This document shows, in pieces, positions 57,047-64,000 of a stretch of DNA of 64,000 bases. Every line of letters starts with the position of its first letter. Within the stretch, counting starts at the first letter, position 1. The notes under the pieces were generated by a model that ran no database searches, was not told the DNA's origin, and saw only the letters and a list, made by a program, of their open reading frames with translations. The stretch comes from Linnemannia schmuckeri. Its lineage: Eukaryota > Mortierellomycota > Mortierellomycetes > Mortierellales > Mortierellaceae. A program made the translations under genes and the position numbers. The stretch is taken from positions 1,456,001-1,520,000 of the forward strand of contig JANATG010000011.1 of the NCBI GenBank assembly GCA_029449235.1, read 5' to 3'.

Positions 57047-59675
57047 TTACAAGGACGCCTTAGCAGCAGCATTGCGTCTAGCGATCAAATCCTCAATCGC
57101 CGTCTTCAGCAGAGCATTCACTTCCTCGGCCTTCTCCGTCATACAGAAATGTCCCGCATCGACTGTCGCAAACTTGACACCGGGTACAATTTTATCCATC
57201 CCATCCGCCATTTTTGGCAAAAGATAAGGATCGTTTTTGGCGAGGATCATCCAGGCAGGGGTATGGATGATATGTTGATGTTTGTGAGGGAGTGCGGCGA
57301 GTTCGTCGTCAAAATTGACTTTTCCGGTCTTGTAATAGTTCAAAGGGCCGCGGTAGCCAGAGTGTGAGTATTCTTGGACCATGTAGTCCAACTCGGTCTA
57401 TCAATCAATGTTTGATTGAGGGTTATGTGATTAGGCGAATGTGGGACAGGATGAAGGACGGGAGGTGGGTTGGTAAGTCTTTTTAGGGGTGTATGTCTGG
57501 GAACTGTATTAACAGTTAAGAAGTAATATCATAGAAGGAACATGTGTTATTGCTTTCTTTACCTGGCCATCGCAGTCGCCGGCCTTCAAGACCATCGAGA
57601 GAAGCTTGCGTTTCTAGTTATCATAAAAAAGTCATACGCATGTGTACAGGCGTTAACGGGCTGGTAATACGGACTACGAAGACATAAAGAGTAATACGCA
57701 AACGAAACGAAAGAAGTATGGAAAATATAAAAAAAAAGAGACTTACGTCGCCGTCCATCTTGGCGACGGTCGCGGGGTCAACAAACTCTCGCTGGTAGGC
57801 GAACTGAGGAACGATCGCGATGACCTCTACAAAAATTGTCAGTCAAACAGTAAAAAGGAAAAGAGGAGATAAAGTTAACACTGTGGCCCACATTGGCACC
57901 TTGGGCGCAATCGATCGACGGGAAATGTAATAAGCGCGTCCACGACTTGCTTGTTCTTCTCTCTCTCTCTAAGAGGAAACAAAGCAAGCAACGCAAGCAA
58001 CCTTTACCTTCGAGGGTCCTGTAGGTGGAGGAAGGAGCATGGTAAGGTGTGCAAATACTGCGATGACGCCGAAGATAGGAGCGGGAGAAAAAAAAAAAAG
58101 AGAAGTACGAGAGATGGGTTAGAAGGTTGTGAGCAGTTTATGTACAAAGCGCCTTATTTTTCTTTGTGTTTGGGTTTTTTTGTGTCCATGTGAGCACCAT
58201 AACCGTTTAAGGGAAAAGAAGATATCCAAGCGGAAATCAAGAAAACAAACAATCGCAAACGAGAAAAAGCAACGGATGGAAGGCGAACAATCGAATTCTC
58301 ATGCACCTGGGCACGCTTGCATGCAGGAAAGGCAAATCGTTTCCCAACTGGAAAGAAACTATTCGTTTCCTCCACTCTTTCGCATTGGCAAACCGACAAA
58401 GCTATTGGGGAAATCAATGAAAAACAAAAGAGTCCTGAACGTACCTGATGATGCCGTTGAGGCGGTCAGGGTAGTAAAGACCGAATCTCCAGACGAAAGC
58501 CCCACCCCAGTCATGTCCGATCACCTATGTATGTTTGAAAACAAAAAGGCAAAACAATATTTGTTAGACATAGTTGTCAGCGTTTTAGAAAGAGGGAAAA
58601 TGGGGACTGAGACTGGGTCAAGGTCTAGTCCTTTTCAGCGAGACATAAGCGCCCTTTTAGTTTTCTCCTGCCTCCTTTCCCAACGAGATGGGACTTGTAA
58701 AACAAAAACACGACCAGTCATACGTTGTCCGGACAAGGAAAAAAAACTTACGGTAATCTTGGGGATGTCGAGGGCGTCCAAGAAGCCGGCCAATTGATCG
58801 GACTGGGCCTTCAATCCGTACCTCTCCAGTTCCATAGGTGCGTCCTAATGATGGAATTAAAAAAGGTTGTGTGAGATAATAAAACCAACGATTTGAGAAA
58901 AAGTAACCAAGCAAAATGTGTATGCGGACAGAAGAAAGTAATTTGAACAACGACAAAGTAAACTTACGGTTTGGCCGTAGCCGACGTTGTCGATAGCGAT
59001 GACACGGTATCCGAGCTCGGCAAAGAACTTGATCTGGTATCTCCAGCCATACCAGAGGTCGGGGAACCCATGAACCAAGACCAGAGGTTCACCCTTGGGG
59101 TCACCAGCCTCGACATAGTCTAACAACAATGAGGGTAAGAATGGGATGTAGGTTCAGTCTCATATAATGCCATAGGGGACAGAAATGGGAAAGAGATGAA
59201 ATGATGTTTCCTGGGACCAAGAGAATGACTGACACAGGGCCAAGTTGACAGGCGCCGATTGTATTTCAACTTCCGTGCGGGTCAGTTCAAACGGTGAACG
59301 TTTATCGAAGTGTTGCTCAATTTTCCAATGAATGTTCTGTGTTGTTGATAACAGACAAAAACAAAAAGTATTCTGGCCAAGGAGACGTGGAATGAGAGAA
59401 ACAAACAGTGCAATGGTGGGAGGATCCATGGTTCTCGACAACTGAGTCGTCTCTGGAGTTGAGGCAGGAGAGATTCACTTACGGTATCTGAGGTTTTTGG
59501 TCTGAGCGAATTTGTGGGTGAAAATGGGGCTATTGTGATGACAAAGGATATGGGCGACGAGAGTGGTAAGTGGAGAGCACATTGGGCGCAATCGATATTA
59601 CAATTAAGTGGATCATGGTGATGAGTTGGTAGACTAAACGTACTCGTTAGGATCGATATGAGGAAGGACGGTCAT
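57047..59675 (-). CDS. soluble epoxide hydrolase-like alpha/beta hydrolase
   Basis: Nine exons read on the minus strand: 59675-59644, 59529-59483, 59119-58968, 58844-58752, 58524-58445, 58057-58008, 57826-57747, 57613-57563 and 57397-57047, giving 311 aa with the frame kept at every junction. The oxyanion motif HGFPD in LVLVHGFPDLWYGW, the nucleophile Asp in VIGHDWGGAFVW, the charge-relay Asp in ILAKNDPYLL and the catalytic His in VDAGHFCMTEKA are all present. SICTPYHAPS and cap residues follow the nucleophile, as in epoxide hydrolases. Family members open epoxides to diols; haloacetate dehalogenases are close relatives, so substrate is open. No signal peptide or membrane segment is seen, so it is probably cytosolic. 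Confidence 0.9.
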
Positions 59676-59882
59676 TTTGAGTATTAGTGTAATGGGGTTG
59701 GAGGATGATGGATACAGTGGATGAAGAGAAGAAAAAGGAGGAGAAGAAGGGAGAGAAAGAGAAGAAAAGAAGAAAGTATGAGCGCGCCCTTTTTAAAGTC
59801 GTGAGTGCGAAGAGGCGAAAGGAAGGAAGGAGGAGACGTGCGGATCACAGACTGTGTAGTGTCGTGGGTAAAAAGTAATGGG

Positions 59883-59913
<31 letters not shown>

Positions 59914-61733
59914 GAGCCGGACCCTATTTGTGCTCAAGTCGACATGCATGAAGGAGAGAGAGATAGTGCGGTCCGATTAGTGCTTGGCGCTTGTGAACGA
60001 TAGGACATGCACTCTACTACGTCGTCGTCGTGCGAAGTGATTGTCGTCGTCGTCGTCGGGTTGTGCTTAAGCGGTCATTTCTCGCTCCGGCCGATCACAT
60101 CCTTGATCATTACCCCAACGGTAATAAATAATATGCGATCGATCATGAATGGACAGATCTCTTATCCTTGACAGAGAGGGAATGAAGTACCTGCCAAATA
60201 CATGAATGTAGAGGATTGACGTTTGCTTCGGACACACATCCACGTACACGCACTCACATACCGATGCAGCGAGTTGGCCATATAGATCGTAAGGCAAAAA
60301 ATAACAGTGTTCGCGATAACAATATATATATACATAACAGGCCAGGTGACAGAACAGGGATGGGCTGGAGCAAAAAAGGGAATAAAAGAGGGCTCAGAAA
60401 GGGAGAATGCAATGAATGCAAATGGCTTGTGGCAAATAACCTGAATATAAACTGATGTGCGATACACATGGAACATCAAGAGGAGATTGAGGAGGAAGGA
60501 AGAGGGAGTATTTGTTTTTTGTTTTTTGCTCAAATGGGGGTCTGCCGTTCTTATTGTCTTCATTAATTGCCTTGTTGAACTGGATTATGGGACAGGGTAT
60601 GGACTTTGGAGTAGTTCGTATGCTCAGTGAGCATCGTGAATGAAAATCGTGAGTGAGCGTCGTGAGAGGGCATCATCATTGTTGAACAACAACAACGACA
60701 TCGCCACAATTGTCCAATTGCTCACTCGAACAAGCAATTCTTGTTGTTGAACAGACAAAGAACAAAAGTTCCTCGGAAATTAGTAACACGTATGGTCGTA
60801 CGCAGGGCACAACGTCGACTTTTGATCCACTCTGCGGGTGGGGGTAATGATTGCCAAGACAAACAAGCGGGCTAAGCAATGTAAAGTGTATAAGAGTGAA
60901 TGTGTGCGTGCAATGTGGCATTTCCTTAAGGCCATACCCTGTGCTAGTGTGCGTAGGTGATGATGCATGCCTTAGCAATGCCTGCATGTGTTCCTATCAG
61001 CAATGTGGCAATGTTTACACAGAACATAGCATGTAGTATGTGGCGTGTAGCATGGCATGTAACATGGATCCACGATAATGATAGAATTGTTATCGGAATG
61101 AATAACCAAAGAAGAGATGGTAGATATAGATGGGCAAGATAATAATGAGTGAATAACGGACCGGAGCGTGAGTGAGCGAGCGACTGAGTGACTGACTGAG
61201 TGAGTGAGTGAATAGAAAGAGGGCGGACCATTGCCCATTGCTCATTGACAGGGTTGCTGTCTCTTGTCCTTCTCTGCTTGTCTTGCAGCGATGCGTGTGA
61301 GTGGGTGGAGCAGAGGAGAGGAGGAGGCGAGATGTGCATGTGTGTGAGCTATGAGTATGTCTTCCTAAGAGAGATGGATTATCGTGTGTCCTCCCTCCGT
61401 CGTATCTGACTGTGTATCTGTCCGTGTATCGGTCTGTGTCTCCTCTGACTGTGTGTCTGTGTCTCCACCGAACGAGTGAGTGCTCTCTGCCAATTTTTTC
61501 TTTCTTTCTTTAACTTCGTCGTCGTCCACTTCCTCTTTTTTGTTCCTCTTCCTCCCCTTTTCTTCACATTCGCCCTGCCTTTTTTTTCATCACCCTCACT
61601 CTATCACCCTTCTTCTTTTCCTCTTCAGATCAATCTTCGCCTCTTTCATTATTTCTTTTCATCTATTCTCTCATTACCCCCCGCATCCTCCTGCTTCCTC
61701 CGCACAGACACTCTTCGTAAAAAGAAAGAAGCA
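59676..61733. other. divergent intergenic region with simple repeats
   Basis: This separates the starts of the epoxide hydrolase gene (-) and the Vsb1-like gene (+). It holds a 29-base A run (59883-59911), GTC units (60021-60060), a GAGT repeat (61165-61210), and a pyrimidine-rich promoter block (61495-61700) before the Vsb1-like start. No gene is supported. Confidence 0.5.
59883..59911. repeat. poly(A) tract, 29 bases
   Basis: An uninterrupted A run about 210 bases upstream of the epoxide hydrolase start codon. Read from that gene's strand it is a promoter T run, like those before other genes here. Confidence 0.85.
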
Positions 61734-63987
61734 ATGACAAGCTATAAGAGCGCGCATGCGTTCGAGAACATGCACGCAAGTGGCCTCCCAGGGAGACCGC
61801 CTCTGCCAAAGAACGCAGCTCCCAACTTCTCCATCGGATCCCCCTCTGGTAACAACTCTCATAACAATAACAACGATACCACCCACGAAGGAACACCCAC
61901 TACCATAGGAAGGAAACGATCCGACTCGACCACCTCGACAAACTTCTTTGGCCACCAGTCCTTCACCCACCCTCATTCGATTGGACAGCACTCCTCCCAG
62001 GCCGCCTTCTCCACCTCCGTCGTTCGCGAACAATCCCTTGCCCTTGGAAACCTCGAGCGGCGGCAGTCCTTTGACTCCGAGGCTATCTCCCCAGGAAACA
62101 ACAACAACAACACTAGCCTTACATGGGCCTCCAACACCAACACTTCGGGTGCCCCTTCCAGTCACCAGTCCAACAACAATGTCAACAACAACGATGCTGC
62201 CTTTGACCGTCGTCTGCCTGCGAACAGCACGAGCAACAGCAACAACAACAGGAAGAGGGATGGTGGCGACAGAAGCCCACCTAGTGGTCTGAGCTTACTG
62301 CTCAAGACCAAGGACCAGGAAGATTCCAAAGACAAGAACCAGTCTTCCTCCAGATCCAATGATACCAGCGCTACTTCTGGAACTGGAACTGGAGTTCTCG
62401 GTCGCAAACATAGCTCCTCCCTCTCCCCTCCAGCTCCCATCGACACCAAGGTAAATCCCATCCCTTTTTCAATGCTCCATTTTGGTTTTTGTTTACGTTT
62501 TTCTTTTTGTTGTTGTTGCTGTTGTTTTTGTGAACATTTTGTGTATGGTGTATGTGCGAGTGGTGTTTTTGTTGATGTGGTGATGATTCCTCCGGAGGGG
62601 AAAAAGAAAAAAAAACGTTGCAAGGAATGACATGGTTTGTTTTGGCTTCCGTTTGTTGGTTGTTCTTTTTTCTTTTTCCTTCCCACTTCCTTCCCCTCCT
62701 TCTTCGTCTCCCATTTTTATACCCCTCCCTCCCTCTCATGTTGAGCTCATTTGTTCGTTCGCTCGCTCGTTCCCTCTCCGAACCAAGTCTGTGCCAACCA
62801 CGTCCGTTCTTGGTCACCGTCGTCACAAACACAAGGGCCTACGGAAAGCTTGCCTTAAACAGGACAACCTGAGGAAAGAAAGAAAAAAGAGTGAAAAACA
62901 CAGTTCAACAACAAGGACACACCATTGGTCTCCTTTTGTCTGGACACAAGTCAAGAAAGAAAGAACAAAAAGCATGACTCTAACCTTTTTTTTTTACTTT
63001 CTATACTTTGTTCCTTTTTTCCGAATGATTTGAACCCTTATCTGCAATCACGGTTCCAATTGAACCAATTTTCTGTCGATTTGTGGTCTCCTTGTTTCTC
63101 ATCTTACTTCTTTCTGTGCCTTCTCCTGGAACTTGAACTGCACTTTCTTGGTGTTCTTGACAATGAACAATAACATCAACAGACCGGATTCAATCGATCC
63201 AAACATGCGAGCGGGGAAACCTCCTTTGGAGGAGAATCGTCCGCTCCGGCCTCAGAAACAGATCGTCTGCTATCACGTCATCCTGCAGATCAGGCCCAGT
63301 TGGCCTCCACTTCTCAGGGCTACAACACCATCACTCCTCCTGCCAACAGACCCCTCGACGATCACGAAGAAGAAACACTTGCTTCCGTTTGGAATGACTT
63401 TCGCTCAACAAAGTGGACTCACAAGGTCGTTGTGCAAAAGTTTGTCTACGACCCTATTGGCTACATCCCTGCTGTCATTCTCGGTCTCTTGTTGAACCTT
63501 CTGGATGCCATCTCTTATGGTAAGTCTTGAAAAGTACCTTGCCAAACAATTGAGTTCACGACTACTTGTTTTTTTTTTTTTTTTTTACTGGCTTTCTTTT
63601 TTCTTTTCCCACCTTATTGCTGGCGACTGCTGAAGTGGCGGAGATGAGAGCCGTCTGGATCTAGGCCAGACTGGGATTGAAAAAATACAAAGAAAGTGGA
63701 GGAGGTGCAATGGCAAACCCAACTATGCAATGCATGGATGGATGGCTCTTGCCCCCAATCGTTGAAAACTAACGGTTGTCCCTTGTTGCTACTGTTGCTG
63801 ATATGTTGATAGGTATGATCATCTTTCCTCTCAACGTGGCTCCATTCCAGGATCTCGGTCCCGATGGTATCTCTATGTTCTTTGTCAGTTGCATTGTCTC
63901 TCAGCTCGTTATTTCTCTTGGCGGAAGTGCCTTCAAGGGAGGCAACGGTAGCATGATGATCGAGGTGGTACCATTCTTGCATATTAT
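61734..63987 (+). CDS. Vsb1/YGR125W-like SLC26-family transporter (partial, 5' part)
   Basis: Three exons are in the window, 61734-62450, 63183-63519 and 63813-63987 (donor GTACGT at 63988); the rest lies beyond the end. The first ~300 residues are hydrophilic and Asn/Ser-rich (with Asn runs). The membrane part starts with DPIGYIPAVILGLLLNLLDA, then SYGMIIFPLNVAPFQDLGPD, then SLGGSAFKGGNGSMMIEVVP. This series is characteristic of the yeast YGR125W/Vsb1 branch of the sulfate-permease superfamily; Vsb1 is linked to vacuolar storage of basic amino acids. I infer a vacuolar membrane protein. The STAS and cyclic-nucleotide-like C-terminal parts cannot be checked here. Start chosen at the ATG after the CT block. 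Confidence 0.85.
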
Positions 63988-64000
63988 GTACGTATTTTGT

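Noticed and set aside
1..64000. tRNA, rRNA, CRISPR arrays and transposons
   Set aside because: A scan by eye for box A/B tRNA promoters, spaced direct repeats, terminal inverted repeats and transposase or reverse-transcriptase motifs found none. A tRNAscan and repeat-library search would be needed to exclude them fully.

Overview
The window is nuclear DNA of an intron-rich fungus. The evidence is spliceosomal introns (GTAAGT/GTATGT/GTACGT donors, short TAG or CAG acceptors, mostly 50-400 nt), pyrimidine-rich core promoters followed by CA-rich leaders, and a purely fungal or eukaryotic gene set (Atg27, Cdc24, Orc2, Sen34, Surf4/Erv29, Vrg4-type transporter, p23, mitochondrial Hsp70). From gene style and from recognising a degenerate leucine-rich/F-box-like family, I infer an early-diverging fungus of the Mucoromycota, most likely Mortierellaceae. 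That assignment rests on memory of related sequences, not on a search. For spliced genes the exon coordinates are given in each entry. They were read by eye, and for nearly every gene the exon lengths sum to an exact multiple of three.

Layout. 0.9-8.7 kb: secreted chitin deacetylase (+), MtnB of the methionine salvage pathway (-), Atg27 (+), ribosomal protein eL39 (-). 8.7-19.8 kb: Orc2 (+, single exon), then two large minus-strand genes, a BRPF/Nto1-like chromatin scaffold (1647 aa) and an Avt3/Avt4-type vacuolar amino-acid transporter. 22.4-30 kb: p23 (-) divergent from eL6 (+), then Surf4/Erv29 (+) and a GDP-mannose transporter (+). 31.8-40.2 kb: a hyaluronan-synthase/Cps1-like GT2 enzyme, a membrane-anchored M24 metallopeptidase and mitochondrial Hsp70, all +. 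40.5-41.7 kb: a decayed pseudogene (-). 42.7-55 kb: a 151-aa gene copying only the N-terminal domain of Cdc24, then Sen34 (-), then full-length Cdc24 (+), whose first intron is about 3.7 kb. 57-59.7 kb: a nine-exon epoxide hydrolase (-). 61.7 kb to the end: the 5' part of a Vsb1/YGR125W-like SLC26-family transporter that runs off the window.

Most genes are unrelated housekeeping genes. Two themes recur. One is the secretory and cell-surface pathway: Surf4, the GDP-mannose transporter, the GT2 polysaccharide synthase and chitin deacetylase. The other is vacuole and autophagy: Atg27, the Avt transporter and the Vsb1-like transporter. The most unusual item is the Cdc24 pair. A truncated, apparently intact paralogue of only the calponin-homology-like domain keeps the parent's splice site and lies 6 kb upstream of the parent, whose own intron at that site is giant and may hold an internal promoter. 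I see no transposon, rRNA, tRNA or CRISPR in the window.
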